A DNA stretch of 64,000 nt, taken from the NCBI RefSeq assembly GCF_900114565.1, contig NZ_FOTM01000019.1, positions 1-64,000 of the forward strand. Direction: 5' to 3'. The DNA is from Leifsonia sp. CL147. Its GTDB lineage: Bacteria; Actinomycetota; Actinomycetes; Actinomycetales; Microbacteriaceae. The position numbers and the translations under genes are program-made. Below, piece after piece: positions 16,145-25,018 of this stretch (position 1 is the stretch's first letter; each line of letters starts with the position of its first letter). Under the pieces are notes generated by a model. That model did not search any database, was not told the origin of the DNA, and was given only the letters and a program-made list of their open reading frames with translations.

Positions 16145-17001
16145 CGCTGGGGTGTCTCCATTCCGCCTGCCGTGTCGAGCAGGGTCATCAGGCGAGCCGC
16201 CTCCCGGGTCACCGCGGCCCGTCCCTCCCGCACGTAGAGCCGCGGGTCGACGACCTCGGGATGCGCGGCGAGGTATTCGCGCACGGCGGAGGTGAAGAAC
16301 CGGTTGAGGTGGGTGGAGACGTTGACCTTGGTGATCCCGGCATGGATCGCCGCCCTGATCGTCTCATCCGCGACGCCGCTCGACCCGTGCAGCACGAGCG
16401 GAACCGGTACGGCGTGTCGCAGGCGCGCGATCAGGTCGAGGTCGAGGGAGGCGGTCCGCTCGGTCATCGCGTGGGAGCTGCCGACCGCGACGGCGAGGGC
16501 GTCGACGCCCGTCTCCTCGACGAAGCGGCGCGCCGCATCCGGGTCCGTCCGCACGCCCGGGGCGTGGGCGCCGTCCTTCCCGCCGATCTCGCCGAGCTCG
16601 GCCTCGACCATCACCTCGTTGGCGTGCGCGTGCTCCACCACGCGGATGGTCGCGGCGATGTTGTGCTCGTCGTCGAGTTTCGATCCGTCGAACATGACCG
16701 ATCCGAAACCGATCTCGACGGCTCGGCGGGCCAGGTGCTCGTCCTCGGCGTGGTCGAGGTGCACGGCGACATGTGCAGGGGATTCGTGGGCGAGGGCGAG
16801 AGTGGCAGCGGCGATCGGGTCGAGCGACCCGTGGTAGGCCACGCAGTTCTGCGAGATCTGCAGCACCACCGGGAGGCCGGTCTGCTCGGCGGCGGCGACG
16901 AGCGCCTCGGCGGTCTCCAGCTGGATGACGTTGAACGCGGCGAGGCCCGTGCGGCGGCCGGCGGCCGCGTGCAGCAGGTCGGCTGTGGGGACGAGAGGCA
17001 T
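16141..17001 (-). CDS. Class II fructose/tagatose-1,6-bisphosphate aldolase
   Basis: A 286-residue zinc aldolase of the KbaY/GatY/AgaY group, cleaving tagatose- or fructose-1,6-bisphosphate to DHAP and glyceraldehyde-3-phosphate. Recognisable sites are GLAAFNVIQLE, HLDHAED (catalytic Asp and Zn-binding His), EAELGEIGG, VGSSHAM and LHGSSGV (other Zn ligands and phosphate loop). The ATG at 17001 gives the family N-terminus MPLVPTADLL, but no good ribosome site precedes it. An AGGAGG at 17112-17117 lies just after the upstream gene and is separated from the ATG by a 14-bp tandem repeat. The frame stays open through the repeat, but an extension would be low complexity. Confidence 0.87.
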   Translation of the reverse strand: MPLVPTADLLHAAAGRRTGLAAFNVIQLETAEALVAAAEQTGLPVVLQISQNCVAYHGSLDPIAAATLALAHESPAHVAVHLDHAEDEHLARRAVEIGFGSVMFDGSKLDDEHNIAATIRVVEHAHANEVMVEAELGEIGGKDGAHAPGVRTDPDAARRFVEETGVDALAVAVGSSHAMTERTASLDLDLIARLRHAVPVPLVLHGSSGVADETIRAAIHAGITKVNVSTHLNRFFTSAVREYLAAHPEVVDPRLYVREGRAAVTREAARLMTLLDTAGGMETPQR

Positions 17002-17028
17002 GGCGGCGGCTCCGGCGCGTTTTTCGGG

Positions 17029-17112
17029 GTGGATGGACGGACGTGGATGGACGGACGTGGATGTGCGGACGTGGATGTGCGGACGTGGATGTGCGGACGT
17101 GGATCGGCGCAA
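17029..17112. repeat. 14-bp tandem repeat upstream of the aldolase
   Basis: Six units with period 14, starting at 17029: two of GTGGATGGACGGAC, three of GTGGATGTGCGGAC and one degenerate (GTGGATCGGCGCAA). The array lies between the end of the PfkB gene and the aldolase start, in what would be the intra-operon spacer. Copy number variation here could change aldolase expression. Confidence 0.95.
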
Positions 17113-17117
17113 CCTCC

Positions 17118-18029
17118 TCACCCGGTCACGAGACGACTTTCGAGTTCGGAGTAGGACGGATGGACCTCCCCGGCGAGCGGAGCGAGCACCGCCGCCGCCG
17201 ACCACGCGGTCGCGCGCTGCAGCAGCGCGGCCGGGTCGTCGACGCCCGCGGCGAGAAGGCACGCGACGGCGGCCACCGCCGCATCCCCCGCGCCGGTGGC
17301 GTTGCCGCTGAGCGGCGTGGGAAGGCGCGCGTGCAGTGGCTCGCCTACCCGCGGCACGGCGAGAATCCCCGCCGCACCGAGCGACACGAGCACCAGCCCG
17401 GCGCCCGTGTCGAGGAGCGCCCGCGCCCCGGCGACGGGGTCGTCGTGTCCCGTCGTCTCGGCCAGCTCGCGGCGGTTCGGCTTCACGACGGTGGCTCCCG
17501 CCTCGGCCGCCAGCCGAAGGGCGGGACCGACCGCGTCGATCACGCTCGGGAGGCCGTGGCCGGCCGCGCGGCGGACCAGGTCGGCATAGAAGGATTCCGG
17601 AGCGTCCGGAGGGAGGCTGCCCGAGCCGGCCACGCAGGTCGCGGGAAGGAGGAGCCGCTCGGCGGCATCCCGGAGTGCGGTCCATTCCGCGTCGCTCAGC
17701 GGCCCGCCCGTCTCGTTGACGACGGTCGTCTCCCCGGAGCCCTCGTCGACGATGGCGATGCTGCTCCGGGTCGGGGAGCTGACCGGGATGAGCTCGACCG
17801 GCAGCCGTGACGCCTCCAGCTCGTCGGCCAGTCGCACGCCGGAGGGTCCTCCCGCCGTGGTCAGCACGAACGGGTGCCCGCCGGTCTGCGCGATGACACG
17901 GGCGACGTTGAGGCCCTTGCCGCCCGCTCGGACGGCCGGGGGAGCGGCGCGGTGCGTCTCCCCGGGGTGCAGGGCGGGGACCCGGTAGGTCAGGTCGAGC
18001 GCGGGATTCGGCGTGACGGTCAGGATCAC
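17118..18029 (-). CDS. PfkB family sugar-phosphate kinase (tagatose-6-phosphate / 1-phosphofructokinase type)
   Basis: A 303-residue ribokinase-fold kinase. TVTPNPALDLTYRV at the N-terminus and RAGGKGLNVARVIAQTGG are the first PfkB signature as in LacC/FruK. The second signature reads GNATGAGDAAVAAV, with the catalytic Asp of the GAGD motif. It uses ATP to make a sugar bisphosphate that the neighbouring aldolase would split, so tagatose-6-phosphate is the likely substrate; 1-phosphofructokinase activity is an alternative. The GTG at 18029 overlaps the ROK kinase stop by 4 bp. AGGAGG follows directly after its stop but no start codon is positioned to use it. Confidence 0.86.
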   Translation of the reverse strand: MILTVTPNPALDLTYRVPALHPGETHRAAPPAVRAGGKGLNVARVIAQTGGHPFVLTTAGGPSGVRLADELEASRLPVELIPVSSPTRSSIAIVDEGSGETTVVNETGGPLSDAEWTALRDAAERLLLPATCVAGSGSLPPDAPESFYADLVRRAAGHGLPSVIDAVGPALRLAAEAGATVVKPNRRELAETTGHDDPVAGARALLDTGAGLVLVSLGAAGILAVPRVGEPLHARLPTPLSGNATGAGDAAVAAVACLLAAGVDDPAALLQRATAWSAAAVLAPLAGEVHPSYSELESRLVTG

Positions 18030-19027
18030 GACGTCGCCTCCGCAGCCGCGAGCAGGTCGCGCGCCCTCAGCCCCGCGCCGATGACGCCGGCGTTCTCGCC
18101 GACGCTGGCGGGGAGCAGCACGGGACGCCGCTGGAAGGTGAGGATGCGCTCCAGCTTCTCCGCGAGCGGCCCGAAGAGGGCCGGGCCGGCCTGCGCCAGC
18201 CCGCCTCCGATCACGATGGCCTCCGGCGCGAGCAGCGCGACGGTGTGCGAGAGGTCGAGAGCCAGCGCGTCGACGGCCGAATCCCACACGGAGCGCGCGG
18301 CATCGTCTCCGGCCTCGGCGCGGGCGAGGACCTCCCGGGCCCCGTGCACCTCCGCTCCCGTCAGGGCGTTGTAGCGGCGGGCGATGGCCGCGGCGGATGC
18401 GACCGCCTCGAGGCAGCCCATCCCGCCACAGGCGCACGCCGGGCCGTCCGCGACGCGCGAATGCCCCATCTCGCCGGCCATCCCTCCACCGGTGTGGATG
18501 CGGCCGTCCAGGAAGACGGCGCCCGCGATCCCGGTGCCGATCGCCATGACCACGACATCGCGGAAGGGGGCGGCGGCCCCGAGCCGATGCTCGGCTTCGC
18601 CCGCGCCGCGCACGTCGTGGCTGAACGAGACGGGCAGCCCGAGCGACTGCTCCGCACGGTCGCGGAACGGGAAGTCGTGCCAGCCCAGGTTCTCGGCGAA
18701 GATGCCGATCCCCGCGTCGTCGTCGACATGGCCGGGGACGAGCAGGCCGGCGGCCCGAGGGACGATCTCGGGATGCTGCGCTCGGAGCCCTGCCGCCATC
18801 CCGTCGATCGTGCGCATCACCGCATCCCCGGTCCCCGGTCCGTCGTGCGGGGTCGGGAGGCGCAGGACCTCGGCCAGGCGGCCGGCGTCGTCGATGAGCG
18901 CGGCCTTCGTGTCCGTGCCGCCGACGTCGAACGCCAGCACCGGCGCGCCGCTGCCCAGCGGGCCGGCGACGGCCGGGGGAGCGGTCACCGCCGCATCCAC
19001 CGCCGGATTCACGGACTCGGTGCTCAT
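18026..19027 (-). CDS. ROK family sugar kinase (candidate N-acetylgalactosamine kinase)
   Basis: A 333-residue ROK kinase. The ATP-binding loop DVGGTDTKAALID starts near residue 37, followed by the catalytic FSHDVRGAG region, GTGIAGAVFLDG and the complete zinc motif CACGGMGCLE. This separates it from the ROK repressor at 214, which lacks the motif. The position between an SIS deaminase/isomerase and a tagatose-6-phosphate-type kinase makes an AgaK role likely: ATP-dependent phosphorylation of N-acetylgalactosamine taken up by the divergent ABC importer. The ATG at 19027 shares one base with the stop of the upstream gene. Confidence 0.87.
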   Translation of the reverse strand: MSTESVNPAVDAAVTAPPAVAGPLGSGAPVLAFDVGGTDTKAALIDDAGRLAEVLRLPTPHDGPGTGDAVMRTIDGMAAGLRAQHPEIVPRAAGLLVPGHVDDDAGIGIFAENLGWHDFPFRDRAEQSLGLPVSFSHDVRGAGEAEHRLGAAAPFRDVVVMAIGTGIAGAVFLDGRIHTGGGMAGEMGHSRVADGPACACGGMGCLEAVASAAAIARRYNALTGAEVHGAREVLARAEAGDDAARSVWDSAVDALALDLSHTVALLAPEAIVIGGGLAQAGPALFGPLAEKLERILTFQRRPVLLPASVGENAGVIGAGLRARDLLAAAEATS

Positions 19028-19950
19028 CAGGGGAGGATCACCGATCGGGTGAGGTTGCGCGGGCGGTCGGGATCGAGCCCGGCCCGCCGGGCACGGGCCA
19101 GGGCGACGCGCTGGGCGCGGACGAGGTCCGCCATCCCGTCGATCGGCCGGTCCTCGAAGCGCGCTCCGGTCGCCGCGACATCGCCGGACAGCCCGTCGGG
19201 CGCCTCGCCGAGCATCCACGTCACGCGGTTCGGGGCGGCGATCGCGATCGGGCCGTGCCGGTACTCCTTCGCGGGGTAGGACTCGGTCCACGACTGGGAC
19301 GCCTCGCGCATCTTGAGCGCCGCCTCGTGGGCGAGCCCGACCGTCCATCCCGTCCCGAGGAAGGCGTACTGCTCGGCGTCGATCAGCGCGTCGTCGAGGT
19401 CTTCCTCGACCGCGGCGGCCGCCTGGTCGATCGCGGCGGCGAGATCGTGCCCGAGCGAGGCGCGCACGAGCGCCAGGGCAGTGGTCGCGAAGCGGGTCTG
19501 CACCACCGACTGCTCGTCCGCGAACGGGAGGCGGATGGCCGTGTCCACCAGTTCGACCAGCGGCGTGTCCGGGTCGCCGACGATCCCGACCGTCCGGGCA
19601 CGGTTCCCGGCCGACCGGAGCCCGTCGAGCAGCTCGAGGACCTCGGTCGTCGTGCCCGAGCGGGTGATCGCGACGATCGCGTCGTAATCCCGGGCGCGGA
19701 AAGCGTCGGCGTCGACGAACGCTTCGGAGGCCGCGTAGGCGTCGGTCACGCCGTGCCCGGCGCGCTCACGCAGGACCGCGTAGGACTGCGCCATGAACCA
19801 CGAGGTCCCGCAGCCCACGACGGCGATGCGCTCGCCGGCCGCCGGCAGGAGCGACTGCTCCTCGCGCAGGCCGGCCGCGATCGCCCAGGTCTGCGGTTGG
19901 GAGCGCAGTTCCGCCTCCATGTGGGACCCGGTGGTGGATGCGTGCGTCAC
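19027..19950 (-). CDS. SIS-domain sugar isomerase/deaminase (AgaS-like)
   Basis: A 307-residue protein with two SIS domains. The first has VVGCGTSWFMAQSYA and ITRSGTTTEVLELL; the second has FLGTGWTVGLAHEAALKMREASQ and AKEYRHGPIA. This matches the isomerase half of GlmS and AgaS, which deaminates galactosamine-6-phosphate to tagatose-6-phosphate. The GTG at 19950 is preferred because AGGAGC lies 7 bases upstream; an ATG further up has no ribosome site. It is the first gene of the six-gene minus-strand operon. Confidence 0.85.
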   Translation of the reverse strand: MTHASTTGSHMEAELRSQPQTWAIAAGLREEQSLLPAAGERIAVVGCGTSWFMAQSYAVLRERAGHGVTDAYAASEAFVDADAFRARDYDAIVAITRSGTTTEVLELLDGLRSAGNRARTVGIVGDPDTPLVELVDTAIRLPFADEQSVVQTRFATTALALVRASLGHDLAAAIDQAAAAVEEDLDDALIDAEQYAFLGTGWTVGLAHEAALKMREASQSWTESYPAKEYRHGPIAIAAPNRVTWMLGEAPDGLSGDVAATGARFEDRPIDGMADLVRAQRVALARARRAGLDPDRPRNLTRSVILP

Positions 19951-20279
19951 TGATCGCTCCTGTTCTGCGCGTGCGTCGCTTGGTGCGTGAATGTCTGACT
20001 CCAATGATTGCGGATGATCGAAGCATCTGTCCAGTGAGCAGCTTCAATCGTTTCCCGCGGAATACCTGCCAACCTCGGGCTCCCGTGTAAACCGCAGGTA
20101 ACGATCTTCCGCCTAGTCCTTGACGGGAAGGGGCGGACAGGCCATGATTTCGATCAATCAATGAGTGCAAGTGCTTGTTTTGAGCAAGAACAAATCACTA
20201 AACATCAACAGCTACGCATCGTCGCGCAGGAACCATCGCCGTGACGATTCGTGTTTCCCTTCAAGAAGTGAGGAAGTCA
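19951..20279. promoter_or_regulatory. Divergent control region between the two GalNAc operons
   Basis: A 329-bp AT-richer gap. On the plus strand TTGACG (20120-20125) and CATGAT (20143-20148), spaced by 17 bp, form a promoter with a start near 20156 and a leader of about 125 bases. Just inside the transcript lies an imperfect inverted repeat whose outer arms are TTGTT and AACAA, around TTTGAGCAAG, a plausible DeoR-type operator. GAGGAAG ahead of 20280 is the ribosome site for the lipoprotein gene. I could not assign a clear promoter for the minus-strand operon. Confidence 0.5.
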
Positions 20280-21521
20280 ATGAAGAAGTCACTGCGCTGG
20301 GGGGCGGCGATCGCCACCGCGACCGTCGCCACCATGACGCTCGCCTCCTGCGGCTTCAGCGGCGGGTCCGGGGGCTCGTCCGGAAGCGCACAGACGCTCA
20401 ACCTGATGGTCGCCAGCTACTCGGACAACACCAAGTCCGAATGGCAGCAGATCATCAAGGACTTCGAGGCCAAGAACTCCGGCATCAAGGTGGACCTGGA
20501 CGTCGAGTCGTGGACCGACATCAACAACGTCATCAAGACGCGCATCCAGGCGCAGAAGCAGCCGGACATCCTGAACATCGACGCGTTCGCCGGATTCGCC
20601 GCGGACGATCTGCTGTACCCGGCCAAGGACATCGTCTCGTCCTCGACGCTGAACGACTTCCAGGACGCCTTCAAGAAGAACGCGAGCATCGACGGCACCC
20701 AGTACGGACTGCCCTTCATCGCCTCCGCGCGAGCCCTGTTCTACAACAAGGACGACTTCAGCAAGGCCGGCATCTCGGAGCCCCCGAAGACGTGGGCCGA
20801 CTTCGAGGCGGATGCCGCCAAGCTGAAGGCGGCGGGCGTCACCCCGTACGGCATGCCGCTCGGAAGCGAGGAGGCCCAGGCCGAGACGGCCGTCTGGTTC
20901 TACGGAGCGGGCGGAGGCTACGGCGACGCCAAGAAGCTGACCATCGACAGCCCCCAGAACATCGAGGGCGCCACGGAGATGAAGAAGATCATCGACCAGG
21001 GCTACACCGAGCCGAACCCGGGATCCACGAACCGCACCCCGCTGCTGAACGTCTTCATCCAGGGACAGCTCGGCATGCAGGTCGGCCTCCCGCCGACAGT
21101 CGGGCAGCTCAAGGACAAGAACCCGTCCCTGAAGTACGGCATCGCGCCCATCCCGACCAAGGACGGCTCGGCCTTCACGCTCGGCGTCGCCGACCACCTC
21201 ATGGCGTTCAAGAGCAAGACCGACAAGACCGCGTCGATCAAGAAGTTCCTGGATTACTTCTACTCCAAGGACGTCTACACGAAGTGGGTGACCGCGGAGG
21301 GCTTCCTCCCGACCACCAAGTCGGGCGCCGACGCGATGAGCTCGAACGAGTCGATCAAGCCGTTCCTCGACCTGCTGCCGAACGCCAAGTTCTATCCGTC
21401 GACGAACCCCGACTGGTCGGCCGCCCAGGGCGCCCTCCAGAGCCAGATCGGTCAGCTCGGACAGGGAGCCAACCCCGCCGACCTGCTGAAGTCCATCCAG
21501 GCCAAGGCCAGCGGGCAGTAA
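20280..21521 (+). CDS. ABC sugar-binding lipoprotein (CUT1 family)
   Basis: A 413-residue family 1 solute-binding protein. The signal peptide ends with LASC and the lipidated Cys24, followed by a Gly/Ser linker and the binding domain (TLNLMVASYSDNTKSEW). The ATG at 20280 is chosen for GAGGAAG upstream and a proper signal sequence (MKKSLRWGAAIATATV); an ATG 13 codons upstream would spoil the signal peptide. It is divergent from the deacetylase/kinase/aldolase operon and followed by two permeases, so N-acetylgalactosamine or an oligosaccharide containing it is the likely ligand. The specificity is inferred. Confidence 0.9.
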   Translation: MKKSLRWGAAIATATVATMTLASCGFSGGSGGSSGSAQTLNLMVASYSDNTKSEWQQIIKDFEAKNSGIKVDLDVESWTDINNVIKTRIQAQKQPDILNIDAFAGFAADDLLYPAKDIVSSSTLNDFQDAFKKNASIDGTQYGLPFIASARALFYNKDDFSKAGISEPPKTWADFEADAAKLKAAGVTPYGMPLGSEEAQAETAVWFYGAGGGYGDAKKLTIDSPQNIEGATEMKKIIDQGYTEPNPGSTNRTPLLNVFIQGQLGMQVGLPPTVGQLKDKNPSLKYGIAPIPTKDGSAFTLGVADHLMAFKSKTDKTASIKKFLDYFYSKDVYTKWVTAEGFLPTTKSGADAMSSNESIKPFLDLLPNAKFYPSTNPDWSAAQGALQSQIGQLGQGANPADLLKSIQAKASGQ

Positions 21522-21542
21522 GCCGAGCGACCAGCCCAGAAT

Positions 21543-22499
21543 ATGACCAGCACTGCTGAAACCACCCGCGCGGGGGCGGCCACCGGCCGTCCCCGCCGCG
21601 GGGCGTCCCCCTCCTCGACAGGCGGAGCCGCCGACCTCTGGCATGCCGTGCCGTGGACGCTGCCCGCCCTCCTCCTGATCTTCGGGGTCGTGTTCTTCCC
21701 GGCCGGCTACATGGTCTTCAACTCCACCCGGAAGATCTCGCTCGCCGGAATCGACCACGGCTCCGTCGGCCTCCAGAACTACCTCACGGTGCTCTCTCGG
21801 CCCGAGCTTCCCGGCATCCTCCTCAACTCGCTCGTCTGGGTGGTCTCGGTCGTCGTCATCACCGTAGTGATCTCGCTCGCCCTCGCCCAGTTCCTGGACA
21901 AGAACTTCCCGGGCCGCCGCTGGGTACGGATGGCGATCATCGTCCCGTGGGCGGCCAGCGTCGTGATGACCACGACGGTGTTCGTCTACGGCCTCGACCC
22001 GTATTACGGGATCATCAACAAGTTCCTGGTCGACCTCCACCTGCTCGCGCAGCCCTTCGGGTTCACCAAGGAGCCGCTCCCGGCGTTCATCTCCTCGATC
22101 GGCATCGCGGTGTTCGTGTCGCTGCCGTTCACGACGTACACGATCCTCGCGGGCCTGGCCGGCATCCCGGGCGACATGCTCGAGGCGGCCAAGGTGGATG
22201 GAGCGGGCGCCTTCCGCTCCTACTTCGGCGTGACCCTGCCGAACCTCCGGAACGCGATCGCGCTGGCGACCCTCATCAACATCATTAACGTGTTCAACTC
22301 GCTGCCGATCCTGAAGCTGATGACCGGATCCATCCCCGGGTACAAGGCCGATACGACGACGACCTACGTCTTCAAGCTGCTGCAGAACGAGCAGCGGATC
22401 GACCTCTCCAGCGCGCTCAGCGTGATCAACTTCCTGATCGTGCTGGTCGTCGTCGGGCTGTACCTCTGGATCGTCAAACCCATGAAGGAGGTCTCGTGA
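21543..22499 (+). CDS. ABC sugar transporter permease (MalF type)
   Basis: A 318-residue inner-membrane permease with a Thr/Ala/Gly-rich cytoplasmic N-terminus, six predicted spans and the EAA loop LEAAKVDGAGAFRSYF near residue 214. It starts 21 bp after the binding-protein gene; the ribosome site is weak. It ends within the GTGA overlap with the second permease. It forms the heterodimeric channel with the next gene product. Confidence 0.9.
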   Translation: MTSTAETTRAGAATGRPRRGASPSSTGGAADLWHAVPWTLPALLLIFGVVFFPAGYMVFNSTRKISLAGIDHGSVGLQNYLTVLSRPELPGILLNSLVWVVSVVVITVVISLALAQFLDKNFPGRRWVRMAIIVPWAASVVMTTTVFVYGLDPYYGIINKFLVDLHLLAQPFGFTKEPLPAFISSIGIAVFVSLPFTTYTILAGLAGIPGDMLEAAKVDGAGAFRSYFGVTLPNLRNAIALATLINIINVFNSLPILKLMTGSIPGYKADTTTTYVFKLLQNEQRIDLSSALSVINFLIVLVVVGLYLWIVKPMKEVS

Positions 22500-23392
22500 C
22501 CGCGCCGGCCCCCACCCTGATCGCCGGCGCTCCGACGGCGCCGCGCCGGCGTCCGCGAGCGTCCGGGTCCTCCTGGCGCGTCGCCGGGAAGACGATCGCC
22601 GGGATCGTCATCGCGCTCGTCTTCATCGCTCCGTACCTGATCATGCTCACCGGCTCGTTCAAGAGCCGGAACAACATCCTCGCCGTCCCGCCGACCTACC
22701 TGCCCGAGCAGTGGCATCCCGAGAACTACCTCACGATGTGGTCGACGCCCGAGACGCCGCTGCCGTACAACCTGATCTCCACCATCGTGATCTCCGTCTT
22801 CGCGACGGCCCTGGTGCTGGTCGTGTGCGTACCGGCCGCGTACTACACCGCGCGGTTCCGCTTTCCCGGCCGGGGGGTCTTCCTCTTCCTGGTGATCGTC
22901 ACGCAGATGCTGCAGCCCACGGTGCTCGCCACGGGCCTGTTCAAGGAGATGGTGGCGCTCGGGATCAACGACACGTGGCTGGCGATGATCCTGGTGAACG
23001 CGGCCTTCAACCTGGCGTTCGCCATCTGGATCATGCACAGCTTCTTCTCCGGCGTGCCCCAGGAGGTCGACGAGGCCGCCCAGCTGGACGGCGCGGGCAA
23101 GTGGACGGTGCTGTTCCGGGTCCAGCTGCCGCTGGTCTGGCCCGGGATCGTGACCGCGATCATCTACACCTTCGTCGCGTCCTGGAACGAGTTCGCGGCC
23201 AGCCTGGTGATCCTGTCGACGGACGCCAACCAGCCGCTCTCCGTGGCTCTCACCAAGTTCGTCGGCCAGTACGACGCGGCCTGGCAGTACGTGTTCGCCG
23301 TGTCCGTGGTCGCCGTCATCCCCGTGGTGATCCTCTTCATGCTCATCGAGAAGCGACTGGTCGGCGGACTGACCGCGGGCAGCGTGAAATAG
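22496..23392 (+). CDS. ABC sugar transporter permease (MalG type)
   Basis: A 298-residue inner-membrane permease that starts with GTG in a 4-bp overlap, with AAGGAGG 6 bases upstream. It has six predicted spans and the EAA loop DEAAQLDGAGKWTVLF near residue 193. It completes the channel of the second importer. The operon ends here without an ATPase gene, so it should share the MsiK-like ATPase encoded at 61951. Confidence 0.9.
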   Translation: MTAPAPTLIAGAPTAPRRRPRASGSSWRVAGKTIAGIVIALVFIAPYLIMLTGSFKSRNNILAVPPTYLPEQWHPENYLTMWSTPETPLPYNLISTIVISVFATALVLVVCVPAAYYTARFRFPGRGVFLFLVIVTQMLQPTVLATGLFKEMVALGINDTWLAMILVNAAFNLAFAIWIMHSFFSGVPQEVDEAAQLDGAGKWTVLFRVQLPLVWPGIVTAIIYTFVASWNEFAASLVILSTDANQPLSVALTKFVGQYDAAWQYVFAVSVVAVIPVVILFMLIEKRLVGGLTAGSVK

Positions 23393-23704
23393 CTACCCCT
23401 GAAGGATTCGCCGGGAGGCGCCGCCCGTGTGGCGCGACGCGGTCGCCTCCCGTCGGAACCCGTCCGGGTTCGTTGTGCTGCGGTTTGTAACGTCTGCGGT
23501 TGCTCGCCCGACCGCACATGTTCCAAAACGCAGCAGACGGACGCCGGCGGCTGCGCCGCGACGCCGCGGCGAGCGGCGACGCCCGCAACGACGCCGCGGC
23601 GCCGGATGAAGACCTTCTCAGGCCGGAGTCAACCTCTGCCGGGCACCACCGGGTCACGGGTACCATCCAAGAGGCGATCAGCCGATACTCAACCGGATGG
23701 GACG
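23393..23704. other. Intergenic region with a 60-bp palindrome
   Basis: This 312-bp gap between the permease and the PIG-V-like gene holds the 60-bp palindrome copy 1 (23476-23535) and then a GC-rich stretch with repeated GACGCCGCGGCG. TACCAT (about 23660) and the weaker CCGGAT that ends six bases before the ATG at 23705 are possible -10 elements. No T-rich terminator is visible. Confidence 0.5.
23476..23535. repeat. 60-bp palindromic repeat, copy 1
   Basis: Arms at 23476-23499 (beginning TGCTGCGGTTTG) and 23512-23535 (ending CAAAACGCAGCA) are inverted copies with a few mismatches around a short GC-rich loop. The total length of 60 bp and the arm sequence match copies at 36198 and 36455. Confidence 0.88.
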
Positions 23705-24946
23705 ATGACAGCGGGGACGACGAGCACCAGGCGGCCGGACCTCTCGGGCCCGCTGCGTGTTCCTCGCCGGTTGCGCTTCGCCGGGCGCGAGGTGCCGTGG
23801 TGGGCGGCCGTGCTCGTCGTCTATGCCGTCTCGCGGCTGCTGACGACCACGCTCATGCTGGCGCTGTTCGTCGCGGCGAACCTCGGCCACTGGGACTACT
23901 CGAGTCCCCTGATGGACCCGACGTTCTTCACCTTCTCGGGATCGTGGGACGGCGCGTACTACAGCCAGATCGTCGAGCAGGGCTACCCGACGTCCCTGCC
24001 GCTGGACAGCGACGGCTCGGTGCAGCAGAATCCGTGGGCCTTCCTTCCGCTGTTCCCGATGGCCGCACGCGTGGTCATGCTGTTCACCGGGCTGAGCTTC
24101 TATCCGGCCGGCTTCGTGGTGGCGATGGCCTTCGGCGCCGCGGCGAGCGTTGTCCTGTTCCGGCTGGTGGCGGCGCGCGCCGGCGTCTCCAGCGCGTTCT
24201 GGGCGACGGCGTTCTTCTGCTTCGGCCCGCTCTCGTTCGTGCTGCAGATCGCCTACGCCGAGAGCATGTTCTTCTTCCTGATGTTCGCCGCGCTGCTGGC
24301 GATGGTGCATCGCCGCTACTGGCTGATGCTGCCGTTCGGCGTCGCCGCGGCCTTCACCCGGCCGGGCGCGCTGGCCCTGCCGCTGGCCCTCTTCATCGTG
24401 CTGCTCGTTCGCACCATCAACGCCCGGCGCGGAGGCGACGGGTTCCGGCCGCGCGAGCGGCTCGCGATCGTCCTCACCGGGGCACTCACGGCCGTCGCCG
24501 GCCTGTCCTGGCCGATCATCGCCGCGGCCGTCACCGGCACGGGCGACGCGTACATCAGCACCGAGCTGTCCTGGTGGACCGGGTTCATCGGCAAGGTCGC
24601 CTTCATCCCCCTGACACCGTGGTTCCTGCTCAGCTGGCGGTACCTCAGCATCCTCGGCGCGCTCATCGTCATCTCGATCATCGCCGGCTACGCGTGGGTG
24701 ATCACCCGGCCATCCATCCGTGCGCTCGGGACGGAGCTGGTCGCCTACGCGGCCAGCTACGGGCTCTATCTGTTCGCGGTGTTCCTGCCGCAGCAGAGCA
24801 CGTTCCGGCTGCTCCTGCCGCTCTCGCCGCTGGCGGGAGCGCGCGGGCTCACCCGTCACCGGCGTGCGCGGAAGGCCGCGCTGATCGCGTGCGTCGCGCT
24901 CCAGCCGGTCGCGATCGTGCTGCTGTGGTTCGTCGGGTATCCGTGA
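23705..24946 (+). CDS. PIG-V-like integral membrane mannosyltransferase
   Basis: A 413-residue membrane protein with about nine to ten hydrophobic segments. The first extracytoplasmic loop (WDGAYYSQIVEQGYP) carries the WDxxxYxxIxxxGY pattern seen in GPI mannosyltransferase II (PIG-V) and its bacterial relatives, where it forms part of a GT-C catalytic loop. It probably transfers a mannose or other sugar from a polyprenyl-phosphate donor to a cell-envelope glycan. The ATG at 23705 gives a short basic N-terminus; the longer open frame runs back through the palindrome and is not credible. Donor and acceptor are not known. Confidence 0.75.
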   Translation: MTAGTTSTRRPDLSGPLRVPRRLRFAGREVPWWAAVLVVYAVSRLLTTTLMLALFVAANLGHWDYSSPLMDPTFFTFSGSWDGAYYSQIVEQGYPTSLPLDSDGSVQQNPWAFLPLFPMAARVVMLFTGLSFYPAGFVVAMAFGAAASVVLFRLVAARAGVSSAFWATAFFCFGPLSFVLQIAYAESMFFFLMFAALLAMVHRRYWLMLPFGVAAAFTRPGALALPLALFIVLLVRTINARRGGDGFRPRERLAIVLTGALTAVAGLSWPIIAAAVTGTGDAYISTELSWWTGFIGKVAFIPLTPWFLLSWRYLSILGALIVISIIAGYAWVITRPSIRALGTELVAYAASYGLYLFAVFLPQQSTFRLLLPLSPLAGARGLTRHRRARKAALIACVALQPVAIVLLWFVGYP

Positions 24947-25018
24947 GCCGGCGGACATCCGTGAGCCCCCGGCGTCCGTGAGCCGTCGTCGGCGGAGGCG
25001 GCCGACCGGCCGCACGGG

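Noticed and set aside
17002-17685. N-terminal extension of the aldolase through the 14-bp repeat
   Set aside because: The frame is open, but it yields repeated His-Pro-Arg residues, overlaps pfkB and lacks a start codon spaced from the AGGAGG.
20289-22040. 583-residue minus-strand frame opposite the second ABC operon
   Set aside because: It is the shadow of the binding-protein and permease genes and shows no recognisable fold.
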